Shown here: positions 1 through 12,200 of the stretch, one piece after another
Layout of the letters: every line of letters starts with the position of its first letter
How positions within the stretch are numbered: position 1 is the first letter of the stretch
Notes under the pieces: model-generated
Databases searched by the model: none
What the model saw: the letters and a program-made list of their open reading frames with translations, nothing else
Told to the model about the DNA's origin: nothing
Program-made: the position numbers and the translations under genes
Assembly (NCBI GenBank): GCA_033439685.1
Contig: JAUEDM010000001.1
Coordinates: 4,402,001 to 4,466,000, forward strand
Length of the DNA stretch: 64,000 nt
Direction of reading: 5' to 3'
From: Apodospora peruviana
Taxonomy: Eukaryota; Ascomycota; Sordariomycetes; Sordariales; Lasiosphaeriaceae

Positions 1-2403
1 GTGGCTCAGAAGGCGAAAGCTGAGCTGTATTGGTTTCTGTTTTCGGGGAAAAGCATCGCGTGGCCCAAGGGAAGCAGCAAGCGTTTACTTACCAAACCAG
101 CTCAATCACAGGAGCCTTCATTCCCCTACCTACGGATGATACTCAAGCTCGACGCGCCCAGCTTCTTGAGTGCGCTCAACGAAGCCTTCGAAGACTCGTT
201 TCTCAATGATTCACCAGAGAAGCAGATGAACGGCAGCTCAGGTCGTGATATGCCCGAAGAGCAAATATTTGGTCTGACGGTTGACAGACAATACATTGTC
301 TCCATCTTGATGGAAATTATGAATCCAACGGAATTTGCCCCTGAAGACACCATTTATCTGGACATGTTCATTGCCAGAAACCTGCCGAAATACCCACAAT
401 ACCTGCTCCTCTCAGGCTCGACCCTTACCAAAGTTGTGGCTGGGTTGTGCAGCTATCCTGGCGAGGATCTGGCTGAGGATGCGCAGTTGAGCGCAGAGTA
501 CCTGCTGTCGGTTTATCAGCCGCCGGACATGCCTGACTTGATACCCCTATTCAAACAAGCTGGCTTTTATCGCATATTGAAGCGCATCTACAGAGTCGAC
601 AAGCAGTATGGGAAACTGATCCAGACTTATTTTGAGGATCCAGATGATCGCGACGGTGTTTTTCAATGCATCGCATTCTGTTTACAGCCGCAGACCGGCC
701 TTACCCGCCGGCAGGTCCAAGACGTGCACTCTGTCATAAAAGAGCACTCGGCGGAACTGGTTGAGCTTGATCCAGCAAGGACGGCTGAAACCATTACAAC
801 ACACGCCCAGGAGCTGCACCAGCATGTCTTGGACTCTGTAGCTGAACACCAGGACTTGCAGTATGGATACCTGAAGGCGATTCTCGAGCCCACGAACGAC
901 ATGTCGCCGGACCGCTCACCGGATAGGGGCCTAGTGGAACAGTACCTTCAGCTCATGTGCAGATTCGACCCTGCACATGTATCTGACTACGTCGGCTTGG
1001 TTCAGTCGAAGGATCTGAGGCTAGAAAAGCTCCTGCCGGCGATGGAAGAGTCGGGCGTGATTGACGCCGCTGTCATCCTCATGGCGAAGGAGGGTCAAGT
1101 GCAAGAGGCCATGGGCCGCTTGATAAAGCATCTTGGGATACTGGAGTCGGCGCTGCAGGGCCTGTTATCGGGCGCTGAATCGCAGTCCGAGACTGTCGAC
1201 CTCCAAGATGCCGCCGAGGAGCTTATGCAAGCCCTTCAGCGGTACACCCACGTGGGTATCTGGCTCTGTCAGGGACAGACCAAAACTGTTAGAGACGCCA
1301 ATCCTGCTCGGCGCAGACAAAAGTCGCCAACCAAAGACACGCTTTCTCCTGATGAGAATCTCTGGCTGGACTTGATTGATACCGCAGTGCAGATCACCAG
1401 GCGGGTGTCCACCGGTCTGCAGTCACATACGGACGAGACGGAGGTGTCGATCACGCTGCCGAATGGTGACGATGCGAATCATCACCATGACGATGAGCAA
1501 AGTATCACTACAGTACAACAGTCTCTAGACACCGAGAAGCTTGTCGGGCTCTTGAGATCGCTGGTCCAAAACACATTTACCGCCCTCCTCGCGTCAACAT
1601 CAGTCCCAGCAGTACCCGGCTCGGCAGCCCCCAAGAGCGGGGGTAGCACCACCACCACCGGCAGCGCCGCTGCCGTAATCGGGACAAATCTGTCGTTTCT
1701 CCGCATTCTTCGCGCATTTCTGTCTCGCGCGGCAAAGTCGTCGCCGAACCTGGCTGACTTGCGTGCGGTGCTCTCGTCCATCTTCTCGGCCTACGCGTAC
1801 GAGGAATCGATCCTCCGGCTGTCGAACCGGCTGCTGGAGAGGAGTCTGTTTGTCAGTGTCAGCGAGGCCGTGCAGCTCCGGCAGCGCGGGTGGCGGCCCA
1901 AGGGGTCTACCTGCGAGGCGTGTGGCAGGCGGGTCTGGGGCCCTGGCGTGGCGGGGAATGTGTTCGAGGCGTGGGAGGTGCGGCAGGCTGCTGAGGAAAG
2001 GAAACGGCAGCAGATGAAGGTGCTGGGGGGGTTGTCGGTAGAGACGGGGAAAGGGAAGAGGAGCCATGGCGGGTCTGGAGAAGGCAGTGAGAATGGGAAA
2101 GGCAAGGCGAAGGATTTGAGTCCACGGATTGAGCAGGAGGAACAGCAATATAATATCGATTCTGCTGGTGGTGGTGGTAATGATGAGCCGGCGAAGGCTG
2201 GTGCTGGTGGGCTTTTCCCTGATCAAATCAGGAGTCCGATAAGCAGGGAACGTCAGGTACAGGCGTTGGGACCGTTGGTCGTGCTCGCTTGTCGGCATGT
2301 GTATCACCAAAGCTGTCTGGAGATGATACTGGTGAAGGACGGGGTAAGGCAAACTAACGGGTATGGGAAAGATAGGGAGTATCGCTGTCCTATTGATGGA
2401 TAG
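1..2403 (+). CDS. VPS8: Vacuolar protein sorting protein 8 (CORVET subunit), 5'-truncated by the window edge
   Basis: The reading frame is open from base 1 and ends with TAG at 2401-2403, leaving about 800 C-terminal residues. The true start lies outside the window. The visible part is a helical-repeat region followed by a C-terminal RING-like zinc site: a first Cys pair (CEAC, near residue 638), then about 110 residues of Lys/Gly/Ser-rich insert, then CRHVYHQSC and a final RCPIDG. Vps8 is the Rab5-binding subunit of the CORVET tethering complex on endosomes, and its family carries this kind of degenerate C-terminal RING. The last zinc position is CPID rather than CPxC, so an Asp may replace the eighth ligand. 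No intron is needed. Assignment rests on the RING arrangement and overall character, recognised from memory without a search. Confidence 0.85.
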   Translation: MAQKAKAELYWFLFSGKSIAWPKGSSKRLLTKPAQSQEPSFPYLRMILKLDAPSFLSALNEAFEDSFLNDSPEKQMNGSSGRDMPEEQIFGLTVDRQYIVSILMEIMNPTEFAPEDTIYLDMFIARNLPKYPQYLLLSGSTLTKVVAGLCSYPGEDLAEDAQLSAEYLLSVYQPPDMPDLIPLFKQAGFYRILKRIYRVDKQYGKLIQTYFEDPDDRDGVFQCIAFCLQPQTGLTRRQVQDVHSVIKEHSAELVELDPARTAETITTHAQELHQHVLDSVAEHQDLQYGYLKAILEPTNDMSPDRSPDRGLVEQYLQLMCRFDPAHVSDYVGLVQSKDLRLEKLLPAMEESGVIDAAVILMAKEGQVQEAMGRLIKHLGILESALQGLLSGAESQSETVDLQDAAEELMQALQRYTHVGIWLCQGQTKTVRDANPARRRQKSPTKDTLSPDENLWLDLIDTAVQITRRVSTGLQSHTDETEVSITLPNGDDANHHHDDEQSITTVQQSLDTEKLVGLLRSLVQNTFTALLASTSVPAVPGSAAPKSGGSTTTTGSAAAVIGTNLSFLRILRAFLSRAAKSSPNLADLRAVLSSIFSAYAYEESILRLSNRLLERSLFVSVSEAVQLRQRGWRPKGSTCEACGRRVWGPGVAGNVFEAWEVRQAAEERKRQQMKVLGGLSVETGKGKRSHGGSGEGSENGKGKAKDLSPRIEQEEQQYNIDSAGGGGNDEPAKAGAGGLFPDQIRSPISRERQVQALGPLVVLACRHVYHQSCLEMILVKDGVRQTNGYGKDREYRCPIDG

Positions 2404-2799
2404 ATGGGCAAGATTAGAGTAGGGGATGAGAGCTAGCTGTTGAGGAGTGTATTTTTTTCCTTTATTTTTGGTCTATGAATCTAGTGTAATACCAATCTTG
2501 ACGGTATTCTTGGAATAGGTATGGTCCATTATGCTGCATATTCTTGAACGAAACCCCATTTGGTTAAGATTGACAAGTGCATTCTCAAGGCTACGTGAGG
2601 CCGTGTTAAAGGGGGGAGGGCGCTTGGACCACAGCAAGCTTAGAAACAGAGGGTTTGTACGTTAAAAAGCTCTGCCAAAGCTTCTACTCGTGAATGAATC
2701 GTTATCACTTGGAAAGCTTCAGTTTACAACAAACTCCAATTCTTGCTACAACACACATCCTTTACAATCGGACACCAGCCACCGAATGTCCAAATCAAC

Positions 2800-3750
2800 A
2801 TGTCGGTAACATCGGAAGAAGAAGAAGCAGGCGACGCCGCCGCGCCGCTCTCCGTCGACAGCCACGCCCACGCCCACTCTAACTTACTATCGTCCTCGTC
2901 CTCCTCCTCAGACGCGTCTTCCTCACAAAACGATTCCGATTCCGACGAAGATTCCGACGACGACGACGGGCTTCCGCTCCCTCCCTTCTCGCAACACACC
3001 TTTGCGCCACCATTCTACGGTCGCCCGCCGACTCCCCTTCCACCTTCGCCATCCCTTACATCTCTGCTACGGCCCTCGCGACCAACGACGCCCGACGCCT
3101 CGGACGACGAGGCCGGTGGACCGGAACCGTTGCCCCGTGCGAGTCCAAAGGTGCCAACGTACGAATACTACGGTTTTGTGCTGTACCTTTTTTCCGGGCT
3201 ATCGTTTTTAATTTACTTGCTGTGGAGTTATCTGCCTTCGCCGTTCCTGCACGCGCTGGGGATCTACTACTACCCCAACCGGTGGTGGTCGGTTGCGATA
3301 CCGAGCTTTTTGGTCATGTTGTTGGTGTATATCTACGTTGCACTGGCGGCGTATAATACCGAGATTATGACGCTGCCGCTTAGCTCGGTTGAGACGATTG
3401 TTGATGATGCTGCGCAGGTCGCGGTTGTTGACTCGAAGGGACGGATCAGGGCGGATACGGAGAGACGGAAAAGGGAGAAGGGGGAGAGGGAACGGCATGG
3501 TAATGGTGGTGCTGGTGGGGTTAGGGGGAATAGGGAACGACGAAGACAGGAGAAGGAGCGGGAGCGGGATGTTATGTTGCCTAATGGAGGTGGGTTGAAC
3601 TGGAAGGAGGTGTGGAATGAGGGGACTGATGCGGTGATGGATGTGCCGCTTGCGGGGGTTTGCGAGGTTTTATATGGCGAGGGGAGGGAGAGGAGAGAGG
3701 AGGAGGAAGAGGGTGATGGGGATTGGGATGCGGGGATTACGAGGCTTTAG
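2800..3750 (+). CDS. GPI-GlcNAc transferase subunit PIG-P
   Basis: Single exon of 316 residues. The frame extends upstream to 2743, but that codon is TTG. The first ATG is at 2800 in a good context (AACATGTC), so it is chosen. Residues about 1-105 are acidic, Ser/Asp/Pro-rich and low complexity. From about residue 118 comes the PIG-P core: YEYYGFVLYLFSG, a first membrane helix, the YYPNRWW motif, a second helix and the conserved tail EIMTLPLSSVETIVDD. A charged Arg/Glu/Gly-rich tail follows. PIG-P is a small ER membrane subunit of the complex that transfers N-acetylglucosamine to phosphatidylinositol, the first step of GPI-anchor synthesis. Human PIG-P is much shorter; the long disordered ends are the unusual part, though extensions are common in filamentous fungi. 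Confidence 0.92.
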   Translation: MSVTSEEEEAGDAAAPLSVDSHAHAHSNLLSSSSSSSDASSSQNDSDSDEDSDDDDGLPLPPFSQHTFAPPFYGRPPTPLPPSPSLTSLLRPSRPTTPDASDDEAGGPEPLPRASPKVPTYEYYGFVLYLFSGLSFLIYLLWSYLPSPFLHALGIYYYPNRWWSVAIPSFLVMLLVYIYVALAAYNTEIMTLPLSSVETIVDDAAQVAVVDSKGRIRADTERRKREKGERERHGNGGAGGVRGNRERRRQEKERERDVMLPNGGGLNWKEVWNEGTDAVMDVPLAGVCEVLYGEGRERREEEEEGDGDWDAGITRL

Positions 3751-4497
3751 TATCTCTATTCGACAAAGGATGTGGATGGGGTGGGATGAGCTGTAGAGGT
3801 AAGGTAGGTATATGGGAAGGGGTTCTGTTGTCTCAGCGTTGGAATGCATAAGCTTTTGTTTTCTGTGAGAGCTATAGGGAATAGATTAGACAGCGTGCGT
3901 CGTAGGAAAAGAGATACCCATTGGCTTTTTTTAGATGAGGATATTCCGAACATATTGTCAAAGTAAATATTGTTTGGAACAGCTACCAGTCAGGCATGCT
4001 TTGATGCCCCATGTGTCGGGTCTTCATGATGGACCGAGGTACCTTGATGGTGGCATAACCTATTGCAGTCCTAAACCTAGATCCATATATTTCAATATCT
4101 CGAAATTTGGAACAACTGTTAAGCACCCTACTCAGATTACTGCTCTTGACGTTGGAACGAGCAGTGGTGAACGGAGATCCTTTGGCTACCTATCCCAGGG
4201 GATCTGCTATTCGCTTATACCCAAGTCTACGGGTTAGTCTCTGAGCTGTACATGGCCCCACTCTTTTCCCAGTGGGAATGCGCGACCCGCGCGCCCGCCT
4301 TTCGAATTTGGCGATTCAGTTTGGAGCTCTCCAACCTCAATTCCACGTGTAACTCCAAAAAACACGAACCACGCCATTTGCATTACGAATTACTACATCA
4401 TCGGAACACACAACATCATTCACTCCCAATACGTTTTGCTTTCTCGGACCGTACCAATTGCTTTGCTATAGTCCACAACCCAAGACATTTCGCGGCC
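3751..4497. other. Intergenic region between PIG-P and ARP4
   Basis: About 750 bases hold the PIG-P 3' region and the ARP4 promoter. Open frames here are short and not protein-like. A CACGTG palindrome sits at 4344-4349, about 150 bases before the ARP4 start, a position suitable for a bHLH-type factor. No RNA gene was seen. Confidence 0.6.
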
Positions 4498-6001
4498 ATG
4501 GCTCAACAGCCTCTCTCCTCGGCGCAGCAGCCGACCGACATTTATGGCGGAGGTCAGTGGATGACTTCCATTTTTGCCTGCATTCGGCTTCCAGTCTGGT
4601 CCAACTAAACTAAAACTTTCGAAATAAACAGATGAGGTCTCGGCGCTGGTACTCGACCCGGGCTACTGCCACACGCGCGCCGGCTACGCGGGCGAGGAGA
4701 TGCCGAAGCAGGTGATCCCGTCCTTCTACGGTCACACCGCTGACGGGCGCGACATTTTCGGCGACGAGGTTATCATTCCGCGGGCCAGCTTTGAGGTGCG
4801 CAACTACATGAACCGTGACAGCGTGGTCGAAGACTGGGACGTGGCTACAAAGATCTGGGAGCACCTGCTCGTGAAGCGGCTGCAGCCCGAGCGGCCGACG
4901 CCGGCCAGCAAGAACGGGCTGAACAACGTGAACGACAACGACGGAGACGTGGCCATGGAGGACGTCCTTAAAGACGAGAATGGGGGTATTGACGCGTCGC
5001 TTCTGGAGAAGCCGCTGGCTGAGAGCCCGCTGCTCATGACGGAGGCGCCGTGGAACACGGCCAAGGCCCGCGAGAAGGCGATCGAGATCAGCATGGAGAA
5101 CTGGGGCTGTCCGGCATTCTGGCTGAGTAGGACACCGGTGCTGGCGGCCTTTGCGGCCGGCAAGGCGACCGCGCTGGTTGTGGATATCGGTGGCGCCAAC
5201 GCCAGCGTCACGGCGATTCACGATGGCATGGTCTTGAAGAGATCCATCCAGAGGTCGCCGATTGCTGGCTTGTGGCTGAGCAACCAGATCCGCGCCATGT
5301 GGGAGACGTGCGAGCCCAAGGTCGAGATCGTGCCGACTTTCATGGTGGAGAACAAGAAGCCTGTTGAGGCGGGCGCGCCGGCGGACGTGCGGCTGCGCAA
5401 CTTTGGGTTTCCGATTGCCGACTCGTTCCGGGCGTTCGAGGAGGAGCGCCTGCTAACCGAGTTCAAAGAGTCGGTCGTCGAGGTCTGGCGCGGTCCAGGG
5501 CGGTACCAAGGCCCGAACGAGGACTTTGCGCGGTCCCAGCCGGGGCGCGTGTTTGAGATGCCCGACGGCAGCAACCAGATGTGGCGCGAGCAACGCTACA
5601 AGGTGGCTGAGGGCATGTGGGACGAGACGGCGGCGTATCCGATTACAGGCGGAGGAGACGAAGGACGTGTGTCTAAGGGACAGACGATCCCGGCTCTCAT
5701 CAAGGCCTCGCTTGAGGGCGTCGACGTCGACCTGCGCCCCAACCTGCTGAGCAACATCGTTGTGACCGGAAGCACGAGCTTGTTGAACGGGTTTAATGAC
5801 AGGCTGAACATGGAGCTTACCGCCATGTACCCGGGGCTCAAGATCAAGATCCACGCGGCCGGCCTTACGAGCGAGCGGCGGTTCGGATCGTGGATAGGAG
5901 GAAGCATCCTGGCGAGCTTGGGCACTTTCCATCAGATGTGGATCTCGAAGAAGGAGTATGACGAGAATGGACCTGGTATCGTGGAGAAGCGTTGCAAGTA
6001 G
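4498..6001 (+). CDS. ARP4: Actin-related protein 4 (NuA4/INO80/SWR1 subunit)
   Basis: Two exons, 4498-4552 and 4632-6001, 474 residues. The intron (79 bases, GTCAGT...CAG) splits the Asp codon of the motif YGGDEVSALVLDPG, which begins the actin fold in Arp4. The rest reads continuously: HTRAGYAGEEMPKQVIPSFYG, the second nucleotide-binding strand VVDIGGANASVTAIHDG, VVTGSTSLLNGF, and the ending GPGIVEKRCK that parallels the actin C-terminus. A family-specific acidic insert lies near residues 110-140. Arp4 is nuclear and works as a structural subunit of NuA4 acetyltransferase and of the INO80 and SWR1 remodellers. The start is fixed by the first ATG (GCCATGGC context) and phase-correct splicing. 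It converges with D-serine dehydratase, 386 bases away. Confidence 0.95.
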
Positions 6002-6387
6002 GGCTGCAAACTGGATGATAAAATGGAGGTTCGCTTTGTTCGTCTTGAGCGGAAAGGGGGCGAGTGAAGAATAGCGGATGTCAAAACATGAAGTGTTGTG
6101 GCCGGTTGGGGCAACAGTGCTTGCTCTCATGCACCTAATATCGGTTTGAGGCTGGTCGGTCTATGCTTATTTTGCCCTTCTTTTCTGGCGCGTATGGAGT
6201 ATTAAGATGGCTCTTAAATAGCGGTGGACGAGGAGTATTATCATGCTTTTTGGGATGAGTCACAACTAAAATCAAGGAGCGGAAGTTATATTTGTTTCGT
6301 TCTTCTAGCCTGAACCAACCATTTTTGAAGCCTGGGCTCCAAACGTTGCTCATATCAGTGTGCCCAACTTCACAAGTTTTAGGTATT

Positions 6388-8164
6388 TTACCAACCCCTC
6401 CACCGTGGCCAGACATCAACAACCTCATCTTCACGGCCCTTGTTTCTACTGTCCACGACCAAGTACCAGTCGAACCCCGCGCCGGCGATGCAGGCGTGGT
6501 TCGGCCAGACGCGGACCCTTTGGCCGATTCGTAGAGGTACCTCGGCCTCCCTTGCACCTTGCCAGACTAGAATGCCGTGCTCCTGGCTGATGCGGCCGAC
6601 CTGCCAGCCCTCATGGACGCGCGGGAAGTTTGGTCCTGGGGCAGGTTGTTTGACTACCAGTCCTTCTCCTCCCCAGGGCGCGACGAATCCCCAGCCGGAG
6701 TAGTCTTGCCCGGGGACGATGCCTTTGTCTGCGACGGGCTCTCGGCCGAGGGCGAGGGACCCGGCCGCAATCAAGGCTTCTGTTGTGCCGTTGGCGCCGC
6801 GGGAGGGGTAGACTAGAGAACTTTTGTCAGATACATGTATTTTTTCATGTTGAATGAGGTGTGAGAGGGGTGAGGAGGATATGGTCAGATATGTTTGTGA
6901 AGAAGATTATATACCGGAAGCCACCTCGGCGAGAACACTGATGGCGATGTCGTCCGCTGTCATTAGTGACGAGTCTCGGGCGTGGGTAGACAGCTGTTGC
7001 AGGTCTAGCGTCGGGCTGGTCAAGCATTGAATCATCAGCAGGCAGGTACAAACCTGGTATGAAAGAGGCATGCCAGGAATCTAGAGAAAAGCTCCTTCAT
7101 TGGATGACAACGACGTACTAAACACCAGCATGAACCTCAAGCGCGTAACCAGCTTGTTTCGCCTCGTCAAAGAGCCCGCCGATCTGCTTTATCGGGCCCA
7201 TTCCACGGTCTTTAGCCATATCCTCTTCAGAGAAGAACAAAGGGTGCTGGATCGACGTGGCCGTGGGAGTCGCCCCGACGGATAGGACTAGCGGATGATC
7301 TGGGCTCTTGGAGCGGACGAGCGCGGCGGCGCCGATGACCTCGGCGAACTCGGCGGCTAGGTAATCCATAGCCGCCCAGTCCCCCCGGAGTCCATACGTC
7401 TGGCCAGCGTGGCAGTAAAGGCCGTGAAGGATGTAGATCCCTTGCTTCTCGGCGGCGAGCACGGCATCGAGGAGGTCTGTATATGAAGCGGAGCCGGGCA
7501 CGACGCCGGCCCGGCCGTATCCGGCGTCGATCTTGATGAAGATGAGAGGCGGGTTGCCTGATTTAGAGGTAATGTCTGCCACGGTGTTAAGCTGGTCCGG
7601 GTGATCGATCATCACGGAGAGGGAACCGGGGCCCAGCTGCGAGGAGAAGTGCGCCAGCCGGGCGGCGGCGGAGGGGAATAGGGGAAAGGAGAAGAGGAGC
7701 TGTTGTCATGGGCAGTTAGGATCATGGTGCCAGCAAGGGGTAGGGACTGTTGCTATTACGTTGACATGTCGTCCTTTGCACTGATATTCCTGTAACAGAG
7801 GGAGGACGTTTTCGGCCTCTTTGATGGTTGATGTAATCAAGGAGACCGGTGTCTTGCGCTCATCCCCGACTTGGAGGCGAGTAAGTTCGATTGTCTTGAG
7901 GCAGGTTTGCAAATATTAGCATTTCTGTCGTTGTAAATGAATGGTCTCTATTATTAAGGTAAATACTTTATGAGTCTTGATGTGAGGTCGCCATAGTAGC
8001 CCCAGCCTGTCGGTTGCGTCAAGCATGCGCTCACAGTTGGTGGTGAGTTTGGCGAGATCCAGAACGACCGATGGCGTGGGAACTTGTTGCAACGTCTGGC
8101 TCACGAACTTTGCTCGCAGCTGTTCCTTGAGGCTAGCATCCTGTGGGCTGGTGGAAGCCATCAT
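6388..8164 (-). CDS. D-serine dehydratase (PLP/zinc, alanine-racemase-like fold)
   Basis: Five exons on the minus strand: 8164-7967, 7894-7760, 7699-7119, 7015-6915 and 6812-6388, giving 479 residues in perfect phase. The N-terminal barrel holds RPHIKTHK at residues 59-66, with the PLP Schiff-base Lys expected at 63. It continues with TRLQVGD, KIDAGYGRAGV, LHGLYCHAGQTYG and HAGVYPTLDLQQLST. The C-terminal domain ends with WPNHACIAGAG, whose His444 and Cys446 match the zinc ligands of eukaryotic D-serine dehydratase. The enzyme converts D-serine to pyruvate and ammonia, allowing detoxification or nitrogen use of D-serine. The first intron ends in AAG (7897-7895) rather than CAG/TAG; no other acceptor keeps the frame. 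D-threonine aldolase is a close relative, so the exact substrate is inferred. Confidence 0.92.
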
Positions 8165-9287
8165 GTCGATTTGGATGGTAGGGTGTATTTCCGTCGATAG
8201 GTACCCTCCAGGCTAATAATGAGAGGGATTGTTCAAATTTAAGTCAGGTAATGTACGGGGTGCTTCGCAGCTGTTTGATATATAATCTGTCAGGATGGCA
8301 ATGCTAATACAGTCTAACCCCTGTACAGCCACCGAGGCTCCACGCGATACGATGCAGTACGATCTTTAGGCGTATACAATCCACAAGTTTTCCTTGAGGT
8401 ACCAATATAGATTTAATCGGGATAGGTCCGGCATAGGGACCTAGCCGTTGACGCTATGCTCTAAGATTCCTCTTTACCAAGGAGGAAGCTTCGATAGTCT
8501 ACAGAGCTTCCAGGAACAAGCATTCAGCAGTATCAATGGAACTGCCTGTTGTTATTTATGGTTGCGATTTGGTCGCTGAAGTCATCTGGTGTTGAGGCTT
8601 TGCCGTCCGGTGGGCATAGTCTAAAATGAGCGCTCCTAAAATTCCAGGGAACACAGGCAGTTTGAACGTCCCTTCATCCCACCCACAATTTGCTCCTTAA
8701 AACTGTCTGCGTGTCAGAGTCGATGTGGAGAGAACTAGGTCGTCACCACTGCTCGAGGTATGTCCAGATGTTCCTATTGTCGACTCTCCATTGCTATTCA
8801 GTCATTTCAGTGAGTGTTCGGTGGACAGGTGGATTGGCGCACAATAGCATGGATAACCGATAGCGGGATGAAGTGCCAAGTGGTTCCGCCTTCATTGCGC
8901 ACAGACCATATGGTGCACCTTGAGCAGCAAATGTCCAGGATCATGTGCCCCACCTGCCAGCGCGCGCCATGGGAGGCGGGCCACCGCGCAGAACGTCCCC
9001 CCCTGCACGTCGTCTGTTCGCTGCCCATTCACGGACCTGTCTGCGGGTGAATCAGCTTCGAACTTCAACAATTTGGCGAAGCATTCGAAATCCTCGGCAT
9101 TCCACTTCCGCCAGACGCTTTGCACCGATTTCCCGTGCCATTCTTTTGCCACACCGACCGCCGTCTAACAACTCTTCATCGTGACGTCGCGCGCATATCA
9201 TGATCTAGCCTCCCACTTGTGCAGCGGTTCGGAGGAGCTCGAGGGACGACGATCGCGCAAACCAGACCTGGAATCGCGAACGACAAG
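8165..9287. promoter_or_regulatory. Divergent promoter region of D-serine dehydratase and TAF1
   Basis: About 1.1 kb separates the two divergent starts. Nothing coding is apparent. A TGACGTCG box (CRE/ATF-like) lies at 9182-9189, next to a three-codon upstream frame (ATG ATC TAG, 9200-9208) ahead of TAF1. Transcription starts cannot be placed from sequence alone. Confidence 0.5.
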
Positions 9288-12200
9288 ATGGCACCGTCGA
9301 GAGAGGATGTCAACTACGACCAGCTCAACGAGAAGGACTGGAGAGATGTAGAACAGGAGGACAACAATCTCATTCGACAGGCCTTGCAGAGCGCCGGCTC
9401 AGGCCAAGGCAACGATGTGCTCAGTGAGTTGGTCGGCAAAATCTATTCGGGCGCCGGAATCGACCAGACAGAAAAGGCCGACGACGCCATCGATTTCGAG
9501 GATTTGAGCGACGACGACCTACCAGAAGAAGAGGAAGCTACTGGTGACAATAACGCCGATAACGCCGACCTTCCCGACCTCACTGACGACGCCGGCACGA
9601 GCGGCGACCTCGATGATCTCTTCGGCGAAGGCCCCTCATCACCAGTGGACATTGGTCCTCTCGAGCCAGATCAAGTTACCGAAGGCCAAGACCACCGGGT
9701 CGAATCCGAGGAGGACGTTGCTGAAACCCTTGAAGACCTACGGGCCATCGAATTTCGCCGTGAACTAGAGCGTCAGACCGCGACGGAGGAGAGCTACGAA
9801 CTGGAGATTCCGGGCGAAGCAGAATCCCTCCATGACGCCGTCAAGAAGGCTTTTCCAGATTATGATCAACATGCGATACTGTACTGGAATGAACTCTTGC
9901 CGCAGAAGCGAGCCAACTATATCAGCAAACGGGTACCGAAGCTGCCGAAGCCCCTCATTCCCACGAAGCTCAGTCTGGAACTTGACGCGGATGAAGAGAA
10001 GCTATTTCGACTTCCTGCGCCTGCCTGTGACTCTGTATACCAGAAGATCAAGGCTACCGAGGCAGAGAGGCTCTTTTATCTTGTAAAACCCGAACGTCTG
10101 GACCAAGCCGACGTCGAGTTCTTCGACCTGGACTCCGACGGCGAGACAAAGGTGGGCGGGTTTACTCTCCAAGACGTCATTACCGTCTGCGACGACTGGG
10201 AGTCTGTGATTGCTATTGGTGATGCTGTCGATTCCCAACCCGCCCCAGAAACCAGTTCAGCCGCAAATGGGGATCCGGATGATGACGCCGCTTGGGACGA
10301 GATGTTTCTCGATGAGCCTCCTGCAAAGAGGAGACGAATCGCGCCGCCTCATGGCCTCCCTCCCATCCCGCAGTTCAGAGCTCCCAACTTCGACAACTTT
10401 GAACAGGCAACTGCAAAGCTTGGCAAACGTGTCCTCCTGGACATGAATGACCCATATCTTCTCATCGATGACGCCGACTCGGAACAACGGCTTGCCAAGC
10501 GTCGCAAAGTCCAGCACAAGACTGTTCGCCTCTCGAACGGGAAAATGGGCAAGGAGCTGTCGCAACGGTTCAACTTCTCCTCTGACGCTGCATACGACGC
10601 ATTGAAGGAGAACAACCAGAATAGAGTTCGTGCGACACTGGCCACTATTCCTGTCGAGCACAGCATGACGGCCCAGAGACTTTCCTGGCCCTTCTATCGG
10701 GTCAAGCTCGCTGCCAGCGATCCCCACAGCTATCATCGGCCTACACTCAACCTCAAGAAAGATGCATTCCATCCGGTCAAGTTCGCAAAGCCTGCTATCT
10801 TGAAGCGTAAGACGCTCAAGGGCAAGAAGATCAGCGAGATCTTCAAGAACTCTAGTGACCTGTCGATGAACGACAACTCCACGGGCATTCTCTTTGAGTA
10901 CTGTGAAGAGATTCCGACTGTTCTATCCAACTTCGGAATGGGCCAGAAGATTGTTAATTACTACCGCCGCACCAAGGGCTCCGATGTACGGCCTGAGAAG
11001 CGTGAACTCGGCGAGAATTGCGTTCTTATGCCAGAAGATCGCTCCCCGTTTGCCATCTTTGGCCAAGTCAATCCCGGCGAGGTCGTGCCTACGTTGCACA
11101 ACTACATGTTCCGTGCCCCCATCTTCAAACACACCCCTAAGGATACCGACTTCATCCTCGGCCGAAGCAGTACCGGTAAGACCGGTTCTACTTGGTATAT
11201 ACGGCCCATCGACCATCTATACGTGGTTGGACAAACCATGCCGTCGATGGAAGTACCAGGGCCGCACTCGAGGCGTGTCACCAACATTGCCAAGAACCGG
11301 CTCAAGATGGTATCCTTCCGGCTTTTGCGCCGAAATCCGCATGTTACCCTGCACGATATCACTCAGCATGTTGCGGAGTCGAACGAGTCGCAGAACCGCC
11401 AGAAGCTAAAGGAATTCCTCAACTTTCGAAAGGAGACAAAAGACTGGGCACTCCGAGAAGGCGAGGAGGAACTGGACGAAGCCGGTATTCGGGCTCTCGT
11501 TAAGCCCGAGGAGGTTTGCCTTCTGGATGCTATGCAAGTCGGCGCACACGAATTGGAGAACGGTGGTTATGAGCTTAACGGTGACTCCATGAAAGATGAT
11601 GATGCCGCAGTAGATCAACCGGACGAGCTCCCGCCAGATGCGCTAGCTAGCAAGATGGCCCCGTGGCGGCTTACCAAAGCCTTCATAGATGCGAGCCACG
11701 GAAAAGCGATGCTCGCTGTTCACGGCGCCGGCGACCCGACAGGCAAGGGCCTCGGTATCAGTTTCTTGCGAACGTCGATGAAAGGCGGTTATCTTGAGCA
11801 GCTGCACGGCCCGCTATCGACCTCAGCTGACGCCATAGAGAGGGTTCGCAAGGCCAATGGTGGTCACCTATACAACGTGAAAAATCAGGACACTCTTTAC
11901 ACAGAGGCCATCAATAAGGTGTGGACACGGCAGCGCGAGAGTCTGCAAGACACTCAGGAGTACTCGGATGAGGACATCGAGATGGGAGAAGATGAGGATG
12001 TAGAGCGTTTCGGCGATAACCCAGGTACTCAGACCCAGACTCCTGGGGTCCCCGACGGCATGAGTCAAGTGAGCCAGAGTGCAGCAGGTGGTGGTGCGAA
12101 CCCTAGAAAGTTGAAAATCACAAGGGAGGTGAGGGTCAACGGGGAGGTGCAGACGGTCACCGAGATTGTCCACGACCCCGTTGTCATTTCCCAATACCTC

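Noticed and set aside
1600..2352. 250-codon frame antisense to VPS8
   Set aside because: Shadow of the coding strand; composition dominated by Pro, Leu, Arg and His with no domain.
4252..4608. 118-codon frame overlapping the ARP4 first exon
   Set aside because: Different frame from ARP4, runs through its promoter and intron, and lacks any protein character.
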